A DNA stretch of 64,000 nucleotides. It comes from Asaia krungthepensis NRIC 0535. Lineage in GTDB: Bacteria > Pseudomonadota > Alphaproteobacteria > Acetobacterales > Acetobacteraceae. The notes under the pieces are model-generated. The model had not been told where the DNA came from. It searched no databases and saw only the letters and a list, made by a program, of their open reading frames with translations. The stretch covers positions 95,633-159,632 of the forward strand of contig NZ_BAPV01000001.1 of NCBI RefSeq assembly GCF_025995175.1, in the 5' to 3' direction. The position numbers were made by a program, and so were the translations under genes. The number at the start of each line of letters is the position of its first letter. Positions within the stretch are counted from its first letter, which is position 1. Positions 1 to 10,383 of this stretch are shown here, piece by piece.

Positions 1-2
1 CA

Positions 3-116
3 TGGCGCGGGGTCTTGATGCAGCCGATGGTCGAGCTTTTCGTCAGACCCAACGGGCAGGGCAACCTCAAGGATGCCGTCCTGCTCGGCTTCAAGACCCA
101 CGTAGAGTTTCTCTGA
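3..116 (+). CDS. C-terminal end of an unidentified protein (partial)
   Basis: An open frame enters from the left edge and ends at the TGA at 114-116, giving about 37 residues with the segment LMQPMVELFVRPNGQGNLKD and the ending KTHVEFL. The composition (charged and aromatic residues, no low complexity) looks like a real C-terminus. A frame beginning with the ATG at 2 overlaps it but is Arg/Pro-rich and looks like a shadow. I do not recognise the family. The gap to the next gene (about 140 bases) has no clear terminator. Confidence 0.45.
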   Translation, partial: WRGVLMQPMVELFVRPNGQGNLKDAVLLGFKTHVEFL

Positions 117-257
117 AACCCGTTTCCCCTTGCGTATCGCGGCCAGGGCCGATGCACGGCAGAAACATGACGATCCGGCAAGCCTGCGTCTTTATGCGTG
201 AATGCCGGGACGCTCTCATGCCATGATTCATGTCTCAATGTTTCAGGAGGATGCCGC

Positions 258-1007
258 ATGGAAGCCCAGATTGACGGGTCGCTCTTTCCCGTATTGCGTA
301 TTGCCCTCCAACCGGGCGAACGCCTGACCGCGGAAACCGGCGAATTGTCGTGGAAGAGCCCTCATGTCACGCTCACCACCAGCACCTCGGGTGCGGGGAA
401 GAGCGGATTTCTGGGCTCGGTCTCACGCATGATCGCCGGAGGTGGACTATTCATGACCGAGTATCGGGCCGAGGGGGCTCCCGGGATCGTGGCCTTCGCC
501 GCCAAGATACCCGGACACATCACCGAGCATGCGCTTGACGGATCGCGCGCCTATCTTGTGCATCGTCATGGCTTCATTGCCGGGACCGAGGGGGTACGTC
601 TCGACATGGCCTTCCAGCGCAAACTCGGTGCGGGATTATTCGGTGGCGAGGGGTTCATCCTGCAACGTCTCTCCGGATATGGCCGGTTCTGGGCGGAGAT
701 GGGTGGCGAGATCGTCACGCATGATCTGGCACCCGGGGAGCAGATCGATGTGCATCCCGGCCATGTGGGCATGTTCGAGGAAAGCGTGCAGTTCGACATC
801 ACGACCCTGCCCGGCATACGCAACAAGATCTTCGGCGGCGATGGCGTGTTTCTGGCCCGTTTGACCGGGCCGGGACGCATCTGGCTGCAGACACTCACCT
901 TGTCCAATCTCGCCGGAGCGCTCAGCCCCTATCTCGGGATGACGGAAGCGACAGGCGCAGCCGAAGGCACTCTGCTCGGCTCCCTGGTGCGCAAGGCGTT
1001 CGACTGA
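258..1007 (+). CDS. TIGR00266/AIM24 family protein
   Basis: The 249-residue product has the glycine-rich beta-sandwich pattern of the AIM24/DUF124 family, with an early LQPGERLTAETGELSW segment, a small-residue Gly/Ser loop (residues 45-65) and repeated short beta-strand motifs such as GPGRIWLQTL near the end. In yeast Aim24 is mitochondrial; bacterial members have no firmly assigned reaction. I chose the ATG at 258 because an AGGAGG-like site (245-250) lies just upstream. The frame is open from 198 but those codons precede the ribosome site. There is no signal peptide or membrane segment, so it is probably cytoplasmic. It converges on the peptidase gene on the other strand. Confidence 0.85.
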   Translation: MEAQIDGSLFPVLRIALQPGERLTAETGELSWKSPHVTLTTSTSGAGKSGFLGSVSRMIAGGGLFMTEYRAEGAPGIVAFAAKIPGHITEHALDGSRAYLVHRHGFIAGTEGVRLDMAFQRKLGAGLFGGEGFILQRLSGYGRFWAEMGGEIVTHDLAPGEQIDVHPGHVGMFEESVQFDITTLPGIRNKIFGGDGVFLARLTGPGRIWLQTLTLSNLAGALSPYLGMTEATGAAEGTLLGSLVRKAFD

Positions 1008-1034
1008 TCCCGACGCCGCGCGATACGCCCTGTT

Positions 1035-1802
1035 TCAGGGCAGTCGCGCCTCGCGCAATCTGGCGAGGAGCTTTTTTTCGGCCGGAGGATGCGCGTAGAG
1101 CACTCCGAGAGGAACAGCGTCATGGCCGAGCATCCAGGCGACTTCCAGATGATAAAGTCGATAGAGTCTGCTCCGTCGCACATCCATTGAGGGATCATGC
1201 GCCTGGAATCGCGCGAGATTGTCCCGCATATCGAAGTCACCACCCTTGCCGATGAGATCGGCATATCCCTCATTGAGCCATGTGGGGCGGGTCAGGGCAA
1301 AGAAGCGTCCGAAGCTGCGGCCTTGCATCACATGCGTCGCCTCATGGGCAATGTAATAGGCGAGCGGGCGTTCCTTCGCATCTGCCATCGGTCCGGCATG
1401 GGGAGGAATGATCCTGTCATGAGGGATATCCGACTCACGAAGATAGATATTGGATGTGAGCGGCGCGATCACGATGCCCCCGACGCTTGGGTGAAACAGC
1501 CCATAGAGCTGTAACCGCCAGCGCGCGTTGCAGAAAAAGACGCGGAAGCGCTGCTGTGGCGTGTAGAGGCTCGATGTCTGCAAGCGCCGGATCGCGTCGT
1601 CCAGAACGACGGTGACAGCGCTGTCGATAGGGCGATCCGACCAGAGGGCGAATTGCCGATACTGCATCCGATAGGCGAACGCCGGTTCAGGATAAGCCAG
1701 GACACCTATATAGGTGGCGACCAGCCCAGCCAGAGCGAGCGTCCCATGGCGCAGCCAAGGCAACAGCGTCCTCACTCGCGAGGGCGTTGTTGCCGGAGGC
1801 AC
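1035..1802 (-). CDS. Membrane-anchored HEATH-motif putative metallopeptidase
   Basis: This 255-residue protein has one hydrophobic N-terminal segment (about residues 18-40), so its body probably faces the periplasm. The motif AHEATHVMQ is an HExxH zinc site, and WLNEGYADLIG about 25 residues later supplies a glutamate in the place used by gluzincin peptidases. The family is not one I can name, and activity is inferred from the motif alone. The gene starts with GTG 17 bases after the end of cysE and probably shares a transcript with ubiH and cysE. A GTG at 1775 is an alternative start. Possible roles include envelope protein turnover. Confidence 0.7.
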   Translation of the reverse strand: MPPATTPSRVRTLLPWLRHGTLALAGLVATYIGVLAYPEPAFAYRMQYRQFALWSDRPIDSAVTVVLDDAIRRLQTSSLYTPQQRFRVFFCNARWRLQLYGLFHPSVGGIVIAPLTSNIYLRESDIPHDRIIPPHAGPMADAKERPLAYYIAHEATHVMQGRSFGRFFALTRPTWLNEGYADLIGKGGDFDMRDNLARFQAHDPSMDVRRSRLYRLYHLEVAWMLGHDAVPLGVLYAHPPAEKKLLARLREARLP

Positions 1803-1819
1803 TCCTGGAGGCCCCGATG

Positions 1820-2635
1820 TCAGATCACGTAATCCACGGGAGGCAGACGCTGATCCATACCCAGAGCTGGCATGGAGGTGTGGCGCGTGCCAATCCGACG
1901 GGCCGGATTACCGACCACCGTGGTATAGGGTGGCACGCTTTCGAGAACGACCGACCCTGCCCCGACCTTGGCCCCCTCGCCGAGTTCGATATTGCCCAGG
2001 ACGATGGCGCCTGCCCCAACCAGGACGCCGCGTCGCACCTTGGGATGACGATTACCGGTTTCCTTACCCGTACCGCCGAGCGTGACACCCTGAAGCAGCG
2101 AAACGTCATCTTCGATGATGCATGTTTCGCCAATGACGATGCCTGCGCCGTGATCGAAGACGAGGCGACGTCCAAGCTGGGCTGCAGGGTGAATATCCAG
2201 ACCGAAGCGCTCGCTCACAAGGCTCTGGAGATGGCGGGCCAGATGCTGTCGATCATGACGCCATAGCCAGTGCGCAATCCGGTAGGCCTGTACGGCGTGA
2301 TAGCCCTTGAAGAAGAGGAATGGGGTCACGTAATCCGGGCAGGCGGCATCGCGCTCGCAAATGGCGATCATGTCTTCTGCGGCGGCGGCTGCAATTTCGG
2401 GCTGCTCGATGAGCGCCGACGTGACGAGGGCCGAAAGCACGGGGGCGGAGAGCGCGCGATCCGCCAGTTTCGTACCCAGCAAGGCTGCCAGCGCACCCTG
2501 AAAATTGCGGTGATCGCTGATCCCTGTCGCGAAAACGCCCTGAATCAGCACATCGCAACAGACATCGCTCTGTTTGAGCATTTCCTGCCAGATGGCCTCG
2601 AGATCGGGCGAGGGCTGGTCCGAAGGGGCGCTCAT
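1820..2635 (-). CDS. cysE: Serine O-acetyltransferase
   Basis: The enzyme acetylates L-serine with acetyl-CoA to give O-acetylserine, the carbon acceptor for cysteine synthesis. The 271-residue length fits the long bacterial CysE class. The N-terminal half is helical. The C-terminal half is a left-handed beta-helix with hexapeptide repeats, seen in DHGAGIVIGETCIIEDDV, LLQGVTLGGTGKETGNRHPK and GVLVGAGAIVLGNIELGEGA. The start codon overlaps the stop of the upstream ubiH-type gene (ATGA), which implies translational coupling. The C-terminal tail ending in DYVI is where CysE families usually contact cysteine synthase and bind the feedback inhibitor cysteine; that part is family knowledge. Confidence 0.96.
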   Translation of the reverse strand: MSAPSDQPSPDLEAIWQEMLKQSDVCCDVLIQGVFATGISDHRNFQGALAALLGTKLADRALSAPVLSALVTSALIEQPEIAAAAAEDMIAICERDAACPDYVTPFLFFKGYHAVQAYRIAHWLWRHDRQHLARHLQSLVSERFGLDIHPAAQLGRRLVFDHGAGIVIGETCIIEDDVSLLQGVTLGGTGKETGNRHPKVRRGVLVGAGAIVLGNIELGEGAKVGAGSVVLESVPPYTTVVGNPARRIGTRHTSMPALGMDQRLPPVDYVI

Positions 2636-3846
2636 AGTCCCATGGCCTTCTTCACGAAGGCGCGCTTCAGACCGGGAAGGCGACTCATGGCCTCCAGACC
2701 CAGATCGCGCCCGAAGCGCAAAATCGGGTTGTCATTGCCGAAAAGACGCTCCAGCCCGTCGCAGGCGGCCATCATGGCCATGTTGCCCGGTCGGACACGA
2801 CGCTGGTAGCGGGCCAGAAGATCGCTGGCGCCAAGATCACCGCCTTGCTTGAAGCGCGTTTCCAGCAGATCGGTCAGGGCAATGATATCCTTGAACCCGA
2901 CATTGAGTCCCTGGCCCGCGATAGGATGCAGTCCGTGGGCTGAATCACCGGCGAGGGCGAGGCGTGTCGCCGTGTAGCGCTGGGCGTATTGCGCCGAAAG
3001 AGGATAGATCCAGCGTCTCCCGACAGGCACGCAAGCCCCCACATCATCTCCCAGACGCTCCATGATGGCACGGGCGAATGCTGTGTCGTCCAGCGCATAG
3101 AAGCGTTCCGCCCTGCGGGTAGCCTCGGCCCAGACAATGGCCGAACGATGCGGATGGTCGCTGCTGGCAGGCAGGGGGAGGCGCGCAAATGGCCCCTGGG
3201 GCAGAAAGTGTTCGAGCGCCCGGCCGTCATGAGGGCGTTCATGATGGATGATGCTGATCAGGCCGCACTGGTTATAGGGCAGCTTCGTGACCATGATTCC
3301 GGCCTGCTGGCGCAGCGGGCTCTGTCGACCCTCTGCCGCAATCACGAGAGACGCCCGATAGACAGCGCCTGAGCTCAGCGTCACCTCGGCATGGGTGTCA
3401 TGGAAGATGAATTCTCCGGTTTCCGGCGCAGCGAGTGTGAGCGGCCCCTCATGGGCGGTCAGAGCCCGGTTGAGCGCCGCCCGCAGATCGCGTGCCTCGA
3501 TCATCCAGCCAAACGGGGTTGCTGCACCGTTTTCGACCGGCGCGTCCTCAGGACCGAAACGCAGCCCATGGGGGGAGGCGGGCTCGCCCGGTCGGCCATC
3601 GCTGACGGCGATGCTCTTGATGGGCTGCGAAGGAGCGGGCAGGTGCTGCCATATTCCCGCCGCGTCGAGCATGCGGCGCGAGCCCTCGGTGATGGCATAG
3701 GCGCGTCCGTCAAGCGATGGATGCTCCATGCCGGGCAGGGGAGCGCGGTCGATGAGCAGAACCCGAAGCCCCGATGCCGCGAGACGACAGGCCAGAGTCG
3801 CCCCGACAGGACCCGCGCCGTTGATGCAGATATCGACCTGGTTCAT
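2632..3846 (-). CDS. UbiH/UbiF/VisC-family FAD monooxygenase (ubiquinone biosynthesis)
   Basis: The 404-residue protein starts with an FAD-binding Rossmann motif (INGAGPVGATLACRLAASG) and carries the second FAD motif LAGDSAHGLHPIAGQGLNVG about residue 300, as expected of aromatic-ring hydroxylases of the UbiH/COQ6 family. These enzymes add hydroxyl groups to the ubiquinone ring at the inner membrane. Which ring position it acts on cannot be told from sequence. It overlaps cysE by four bases. The gene diverges from glnK across about 180 bases. Confidence 0.9.
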   Translation of the reverse strand: MNQVDICINGAGPVGATLACRLAASGLRVLLIDRAPLPGMEHPSLDGRAYAITEGSRRMLDAAGIWQHLPAPSQPIKSIAVSDGRPGEPASPHGLRFGPEDAPVENGAATPFGWMIEARDLRAALNRALTAHEGPLTLAAPETGEFIFHDTHAEVTLSSGAVYRASLVIAAEGRQSPLRQQAGIMVTKLPYNQCGLISIIHHERPHDGRALEHFLPQGPFARLPLPASSDHPHRSAIVWAEATRRAERFYALDDTAFARAIMERLGDDVGACVPVGRRWIYPLSAQYAQRYTATRLALAGDSAHGLHPIAGQGLNVGFKDIIALTDLLETRFKQGGDLGASDLLARYQRRVRPGNMAMMAACDGLERLFGNDNPILRFGRDLGLEAMSRLPGLKRAFVKKAMGL

Positions 3847-3947
3847 GGGGCTTTCTTCTCCACAGCTCTTGTGACCGTGGCTTTTTTAATGCAGCCGCAG
3901 GAAATGGGAAATGGAGCTCTCTAGGCTCTTGCCAATCTCGTTATGAA

Positions 3948-3982
3948 ACTGGCACGATTTGGTCTTACGAGAACTGGCAGGA
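3948..3982 (+). promoter_or_regulatory. Paired ACTGGCA(C/G)GA sites upstream of glnK
   Basis: Two near-identical 10-mers, ACTGGCACGA (3948-3957) and ACTGGCAGGA (3973-3982), lie 25 bases apart upstream of glnK. Both resemble the -24 half (TGGCA) of a sigma-54 promoter. The second is followed by GACTG and TTTGT, which is only a poor match to the TTGC -12 half. glnK-amtB operons are commonly under NtrC/sigma-54 control, so this is a weak promoter candidate rather than a call. Confidence 0.3.
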
Positions 3983-3992
3983 CTGTTTGTAG

Positions 3993-5701
<1,709 letters not shown>

Positions 5702-5733
5702 TCCGCAAGCTTCTTCACTTCGGGGACATACCC

Positions 5734-6237
5734 ATGGCACTGAAACTCTCTCATGGCCGCGTCTTGGTGGCCGGTCTTCTGCTCGGTGGGGTGGCTGTCG
5801 CCAGCCCCTCCGCCCTGGCCCTGTCGGCCAAGGAATGCCATGCGAAGTTTCAGGCTGCCGAAAAGGCCGGTACGCTGAACGGGCAGAAATACAAGGATTT
5901 CAAGGCTGCGCAGTGCGGTGACGTGTCGACGGCCACGGCGCAGCAGGCGATGCCCACCCAGGAAAAGGAAGCCGCGACCGACAAGAAGGTCACCACCGAA
6001 GCTCCTGCATCGCCCGGTGCCGGGATCGCCTCAAAGCCCTCAACCACGGCTTCCGGTAATGTAGTCTTCCCGACCTCTGTTTCTGCGGCCTATGCCAAGC
6101 TCTCGCCGGGCAAGGCACGTATGAAGACCTGCCTCGACCAGTATCATGCCAACCAGCAATCTGGTGGCAACGGGGATCTGAAATGGATCCAGAAAGGCGG
6201 CGGGTATTACTCGCAGTGCAACGCAAAGCTGAAGTGA
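5734..6237 (+). CDS. Secreted small Cys-repeat protein (PsiF-like)
   Basis: The 167-residue product has a signal peptide (hydrophobic VLVAGLLLGGVAVA, cleavage near ALALS). Two similar modules follow, each with a Cys pair about 27-34 residues apart around a Gly/Lys-rich core: ECHAKFQAAEKAGTLNGQKY in the first, and TCLDQYHANQQSGGNGDLKW in the second. A Thr/Ala/Pro/Lys-rich linker joins them. The first module resembles the repeat of PsiF-like periplasmic proteins, but I cannot assign a function. It lies 32 bases after amtB and before a strong terminator, so it is probably the last gene of the glnK-amtB transcript. Confidence 0.75.
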   Translation: MALKLSHGRVLVAGLLLGGVAVASPSALALSAKECHAKFQAAEKAGTLNGQKYKDFKAAQCGDVSTATAQQAMPTQEKEAATDKKVTTEAPASPGAGIASKPSTTASGNVVFPTSVSAAYAKLSPGKARMKTCLDQYHANQQSGGNGDLKWIQKGGGYYSQCNAKLK

Positions 6238-6265
6238 TCAATTCACCCTGACGCTATTGTTCGAG

Positions 6266-6292
6266 AAAAGGCCCGGTAACGGGCCTTTTTTT
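6266..6292 (+). terminator. Rho-independent terminator after glnK-amtB operon
   Basis: A ten-base-pair stem (AAAAGGCCCG with CGGGCCTTTT) around a GTAA loop is followed by further T residues. It lies 28 bases past the stop of the secreted protein gene and would end the plus-strand transcript. Confidence 0.9.
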
Positions 6293-6643
6293 ATGACATG
6301 ATCATCCTGATAGGCGGGAAAACAAGTCGTCGCTCACTCGGGGCGTCGCCACGGGAAGGATGACAGAGCCCTGTGTCCTGACGGGCAATGATCTTTCGGG
6401 CGGACTCTCCTCGACCTTGGCAGAATGCAAGCAGGGGGTTCGTTTTGCGAACACTGCAAAGCTCACGGATCTCCCCAGGATCCGTTTCGAAGATGGAGTC
6501 ATTGTGACCTGGGTTCCGTAAGGCCTCCCGATTAGGCGCTGCACCAGGATCAAATTGTCATTATATTTTCGGTAAGATTATTGTCGAATCGATAATTATT
6601 ATCTCTATAATAATAAAAAATGTTCAACGCAGAGAGAAATGGC
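6293..6643. other. Intergenic stretch, AT-rich toward its end
   Basis: No well-supported gene. A 53-codon plus-strand frame (6360-6521) is listed separately as a weak candidate. An 83-codon minus-strand frame (6302-6553) overlaps it and has Arg/Ser-rich shadow composition. The last 60 bases (about 6557-6620) are strikingly A/T-rich for this genome and probably hold the promoter of the downstream gene. Confidence 0.5.
6360..6521 (+). CDS. Possible small ORF, 53 residues
   Basis: A short frame begins at an ATG directly after GGGAAGG and ends at TAA. The product starts MTEPCVLTGNDLSGGLSSTL and ends RIRFEDGVIVTWVP. The amino-acid mix looks protein-like rather than Arg/Pro-rich. However, the ribosome site touches the start codon and no family is recognised. 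It may be real, a remnant, or chance. Confidence 0.25.
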   Translation: MTEPCVLTGNDLSGGLSSTLAECKQGVRFANTAKLTDLPRIRFEDGVIVTWVP

Positions 6644-8182
6644 ATGAGTAGGTTCGTATTCGCCACAAATTATAACGAGGGAGAAGATTTCCTCGCACTC
6701 TACATCGAAAATTTCCTTCACTATACGGATGAATCCTGTTCCCTGATCATCAATCTGGCCCCCGGCCGCCGATTGGCTGATCCGGCACTACGCAGTGCCG
6801 GTCGAGTCCATATCTTCAACGGCGAGACACACAGATCAAAATGGGGAATGGGCATCGCGCTCGGCCATCTGGAGTCTTACGCCTACGCAGCGCGTCATCT
6901 CGGATCGTTCGACTATTTTTGCACCCTGGCCTCGAACGCGCTGTTTTTCCGTGCACTCGACAAACAGGCCATTCTGAACCGTCTCGCCGCGGGAGGCATT
7001 TTTCCAGAAGCTCACGGGCGAGATTACCGGGCGGACCATGACATTCCGGTGACGGGTTTCGAGAGAGATGAGGGCAGTTGGGCATGGGTCGGGTTCAACC
7101 AGTCTGCAAGTTTTCGACGTTGTCTGGCCGATATCTGCCGGATCGAGCGCTGCACGGTCACACAGATCGAGGGGTTCGTGGCAAGCAGGGAAGACTGGGA
7201 CATCATTCTGGCCTTTGAGCCGCAGATCCGTCTTCTTCAGGCTGCGCTGGCCATGGACCCGGATGATCCGCGCAATTACATGGCCGTTGAGGAAATGCTG
7301 TTCTCGACTTTTGTCATGCAGCACGGAAGTGGCCGTTTTACCCATCTCTGTTTCATGTTCTGGGACGGTCTGGGTCGCGTAGGCCCGAAAGAGCTGCTGT
7401 CCACCCTGCCAGCGCTGCCTCCCTATCTGTGCAGTGCAAAGTGGTTCGAACGCAGCATCACCGATCCCGGGGCTATTCTGGTCGGTACTGAGGCGGGGCG
7501 TGCATTGCTCGATGCCTGTCGGGGCGGGCCTGCCATTCGCTCGACGATGCTGGCACAGCTGCGGCACGGGCTCGATGGTCTGGAGGCTGCGCCGCTGGAG
7601 GAAACCAGCATTGCCATGCACTGGGGCGATCTTCCAGGATGGATGGGCTCTGCCTCAATCCGGCGCACACTCTACCTTGCGCGGCAATATGAACAACTGC
7701 TCGCTGGGCCGGGTGACCCGCTTGCGACTCATGCGCCGTTTTTCCTTGCCGAAATGGCGCATGTGCCCTTCGAACTCTCGCTTGAACTCGCCGGTGCTGA
7801 GAACGAACTGAGCGTGGTCGCCACGGGCTCGTTTCCGCTCCAGAGACAGAGCACGGCTCTGGCCGGGTATGTCTATCTTTCCTGCCGGCGCCCGGTCAGT
7901 GAGTTCATCCTCGCCTTCGATACGAGGGAGGGTGCCGAGCGTGTGAAGGACAGGATCGTCGTTTACGACAACGCCCATGACTATCAGCTCATGTCGCCGA
8001 TCAGGATCTCTGGCTCGGAGGGTAATGTGCGTTTGCACTACCAGATGCGCAATGAGGCAAAGCACCGCATCATGTCTATCGGTTTGCCCTGCTACGGAAG
8101 GCTGTTCACCGCGACACGCATGACCGTTCTGGAAACACCGGTTCAGGCTGAGTTGTCGGAGGCCCCTGCACTTGTTGCCTGA
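6644..8182 (+). CDS. Large protein of unknown function (possible glycan-related)
   Basis: A product of about 512 residues with no signal peptide or clear membrane segment. The N-terminus (FVFATNYNEGEDFLALYIEN) and the run of acidic/aromatic motifs such as FDYFCTLASN and GSWAWVGFNQ recall nucleotide-sugar transferases, but I cannot identify a family or catalytic motif. The start at 6644 is preferred because AGAGAGAAA lies just before it; an in-frame ATG at 6620 would add eight residues. It is a single gene, flanked upstream by an AT-rich stretch and downstream by about 200 non-coding bases. Function is unassigned. Confidence 0.7.
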   Translation: MSRFVFATNYNEGEDFLALYIENFLHYTDESCSLIINLAPGRRLADPALRSAGRVHIFNGETHRSKWGMGIALGHLESYAYAARHLGSFDYFCTLASNALFFRALDKQAILNRLAAGGIFPEAHGRDYRADHDIPVTGFERDEGSWAWVGFNQSASFRRCLADICRIERCTVTQIEGFVASREDWDIILAFEPQIRLLQAALAMDPDDPRNYMAVEEMLFSTFVMQHGSGRFTHLCFMFWDGLGRVGPKELLSTLPALPPYLCSAKWFERSITDPGAILVGTEAGRALLDACRGGPAIRSTMLAQLRHGLDGLEAAPLEETSIAMHWGDLPGWMGSASIRRTLYLARQYEQLLAGPGDPLATHAPFFLAEMAHVPFELSLELAGAENELSVVATGSFPLQRQSTALAGYVYLSCRRPVSEFILAFDTREGAERVKDRIVVYDNAHDYQLMSPIRISGSEGNVRLHYQMRNEAKHRIMSIGLPCYGRLFTATRMTVLETPVQAELSEAPALVA

Positions 8183-8376
8183 CAGATCGGTATGAAGGTC
8201 CAGCAAAGAGCCAAACCGCGCCAAACCTCTTGGCAGAACGATGGTATGCGTCGACGCTGATCATGGGTCGGCGCACAACCATACTCTGGGGTGAGTTTCC
8301 GCGGGGCTGGTGACGCATATGTGTGAACGCACACGGATATATGTCCTGACAATCCTCTACGAACGATCTCATTCTC

Positions 8377-9096
8377 ATGGCGAAAACTGTACAGGCAGAT
8401 AAGATCATGACGTCCAGAATAGTGCCAGGCGAGCGTTCCGGGGTGAGACTTTTTCTCGATACGGCCGATCGCGAGGCGCTGCAGCGATGGCTGTCGACCG
8501 GGCTTTTCCATGGCGTGACCACCAATCCGACAATCCTGGATCGCTCCGGACTGCGCAGTACGATCGGCGATATTGCGCCACTGATCAGCGAGATCCTCGA
8601 CTATGACGTGCCTGAGGTACAGGCGCAGTGCTGGGGGACCGAGACGGAGGCGCTTGTCGAGTCAGGGCTGGCCCTGGCAGCGCTCGACCCTCGCCTTGTG
8701 GTCAAGGTGCCGATCACCGAGAAGGGAATCAGGGCCGTGTCGGTGCTGCACAAGCATGGCGTCCGGACGACGCTCACCGCTGTGTATGCTGCGCATCAGG
8801 CCCTTACGGCTGCCGCAGCCGGGGCAGATTATGTGGCTCCTTATTTCGGTCGTATCGGCGATAGCGGACAGGATGCACCAGGTATCCTGAGGACCATGCA
8901 ACAGATTCTGGTGGCCAGCGGTCGCTCCACCAGGCTGCTTGTGGCGAGCCTGCGCCGAGCAGATGATCTGGCTCTTCTGGCCTCGATGGGCTGCGATACC
9001 TTTACCTTCAGCCCTGCTGTGGCCGAACAGTTGTTCAGCGAGAGTCTGACTATCGACGCAGCAGCCGTTTTCGAAAGAACGGCGGCCGGGCTCTGA
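8377..9096 (+). CDS. Transaldolase / fructose-6-phosphate aldolase family protein
   Basis: A short (about 229-239 residue) class I aldolase of the TalC/FSA type. The early strand RLFLDTADREALQRWL and GVTTNPTIL are typical. The Schiff-base lysine lies in LVVKVPITEKG, and TTLTAVYAAHQALTAAAAGA followed by YVAPYFGRIGDSG matches the sugar-phosphate site of the family. Whether it acts as a transaldolase or as an aldolase cannot be told. The ATG at 8377 is the longest start; an ATG at 8407 is equally plausible. It lies upstream of a fructokinase-type kinase on the same strand, which suggests a shared sugar-phosphate role. Confidence 0.88.
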   Translation: MAKTVQADKIMTSRIVPGERSGVRLFLDTADREALQRWLSTGLFHGVTTNPTILDRSGLRSTIGDIAPLISEILDYDVPEVQAQCWGTETEALVESGLALAALDPRLVVKVPITEKGIRAVSVLHKHGVRTTLTAVYAAHQALTAAAAGADYVAPYFGRIGDSGQDAPGILRTMQQILVASGRSTRLLVASLRRADDLALLASMGCDTFTFSPAVAEQLFSESLTIDAAAVFERTAAGL

Positions 9097-9164
9097 ATGA
9101 CGTCCGGCTTGAGCAACGCCGCCATTATGGTGGCTCCGACGGGCCAAGATGCGAAAGAACAGTC

Positions 9165-10139
9165 ATGGGCGGTTCAATACTCTGCCTTGGTGAGGCAGTG
9201 ATCGATTTCATTCCGGTCCGCGCCGAAGGGGGAGCGGCCTACCGCCCCTGCCTGGGGGGCTCACCCTATAATGTTGCTCGCGCACTCGGGCGTCTTGACG
9301 TGCCGACCGAATATGGCTGCGCAGTCTCGACCGATCTGTTTGGCGACCAGTTTGTCGAGGGGCTGACGCAGAGCAGGGTAGGGCAGCGCTTCCTTCGAAG
9401 GCTCGACGCTCCTTCCACGCTGGGTTTCGTCAGTCTCGAGCAGGCGGAACCGGCTTACGCATTTTTTGATCAGGGCGCTGCAGACCGTATCTGCCGTGAC
9501 ATGCCTTCTGGCAGCGCGCTTGCCGGGGTTGGTACATTGCATTTCGGGTCTATCGCTCTGATCCGTGAGCCTGCCGCGTCGGCGTATGAAACACTGTTCC
9601 TTCGCGAAGCACGTGGGCCACGCCTGATCAGTTTCGATCCCAATATCCGTGCCTCCCACGTGAGAGACGAGGCTGCCTACCGTGCTAGGCTGGAGCGGTT
9701 GCTCCACAACGCCGATATCATCAAGATCAGCGGGGCCGACCTTGACTGGCTGCTTCCGGGCCATGCTCACGCGGAGGCCGCGCGCAACTGGCTGGGCCAC
9801 GGGGCGAAACTCGTTGTGATCACGCATGGCAAGGCGGGGGTCAGCGGCTGGACCCAGGATAGTTATGCCCATGCCGAGGCGCTCAGCGTGGAGGTTGTCG
9901 ATACGGTGGGGGCCGGAGACAGCTTTATGGCAGGACTGCTTGCCGGGCTTCATGAGGGCGGGTGCTTGACCCGGGAGACGCTGATCTCCCTCAGTCCTCA
10001 GATCCTGCATGAGGCACTCGCCTATGGCCAGTGCGTCGCCAGCCAGACCTGCACCCGCCGCGGCGCCGACTCGCCCTGGCGGGAGGAGATATCCGCGCTT
10101 CAGGCGCCTCCCATCACGTTTCCGGATCACAGGGCATAG
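9165..10139 (+). CDS. PfkB-family carbohydrate kinase, probably fructokinase
   Basis: A 324-residue ribokinase-fold sugar kinase. The N-terminal segment ILCLGEAVIDFIP and the GGSPYNVARALGRL motif place it with fructokinases. The C-terminal signature DTVGAGDSFMAGLLAG holds the catalytic aspartate and the anion hole. It phosphorylates a free sugar with ATP; fructose is the best guess from the motif and from the aldolase gene next to it. It converges on the broken nuclease gene, whose end overlaps its last bases. Confidence 0.88.
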   Translation: MGGSILCLGEAVIDFIPVRAEGGAAYRPCLGGSPYNVARALGRLDVPTEYGCAVSTDLFGDQFVEGLTQSRVGQRFLRRLDAPSTLGFVSLEQAEPAYAFFDQGAADRICRDMPSGSALAGVGTLHFGSIALIREPAASAYETLFLREARGPRLISFDPNIRASHVRDEAAYRARLERLLHNADIIKISGADLDWLLPGHAHAEAARNWLGHGAKLVVITHGKAGVSGWTQDSYAHAEALSVEVVDTVGAGDSFMAGLLAGLHEGGCLTRETLISLSPQILHEALAYGQCVASQTCTRRGADSPWREEISALQAPPITFPDHRA

Positions 10140-10371
10140 GTCCGGGGCGCTTGCGCCCCGTGAGGTCTGAGAGGGTATTCCCGGCCTCGTCCTTCCACTC
10201 GGTCCAGCCATTGGTAGACCGGCCATTCACCATGTCTCCGGCAGCGCTGGGAGAGCTGAAGTTCACGTCCTTGCGGAAATAGAGGCGTTCACCCACTATT
10301 TCCAGATCACCCGACCCGATGAGGATATCACGTTTCTTCAGGCGATTCGGTGTGATCGATTGCGTCGACAT
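10114..10371 (-). pseudogene. DUF4357-like C-terminal part of the amber-split GIY-YIG nuclease
   Basis: These 85 codons contain LYFRKDVNFSSPSAAGDMVN followed by GRSTNGWTEWKDEAGNTL, which is the DUF4357 domain normally fused to the C-terminus of a GIY-YIG nuclease. The frame is identical to that of the upstream nuclease part, with only five codons (TAG, GGA, CGC, GCA, CAA) between them. It is therefore best read as the detached C-terminal half of one gene. Re-initiation at the ATG at 10371 is possible. Confidence 0.7.
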
Positions 10372-10383
10372 TTGTGCGCGTCC

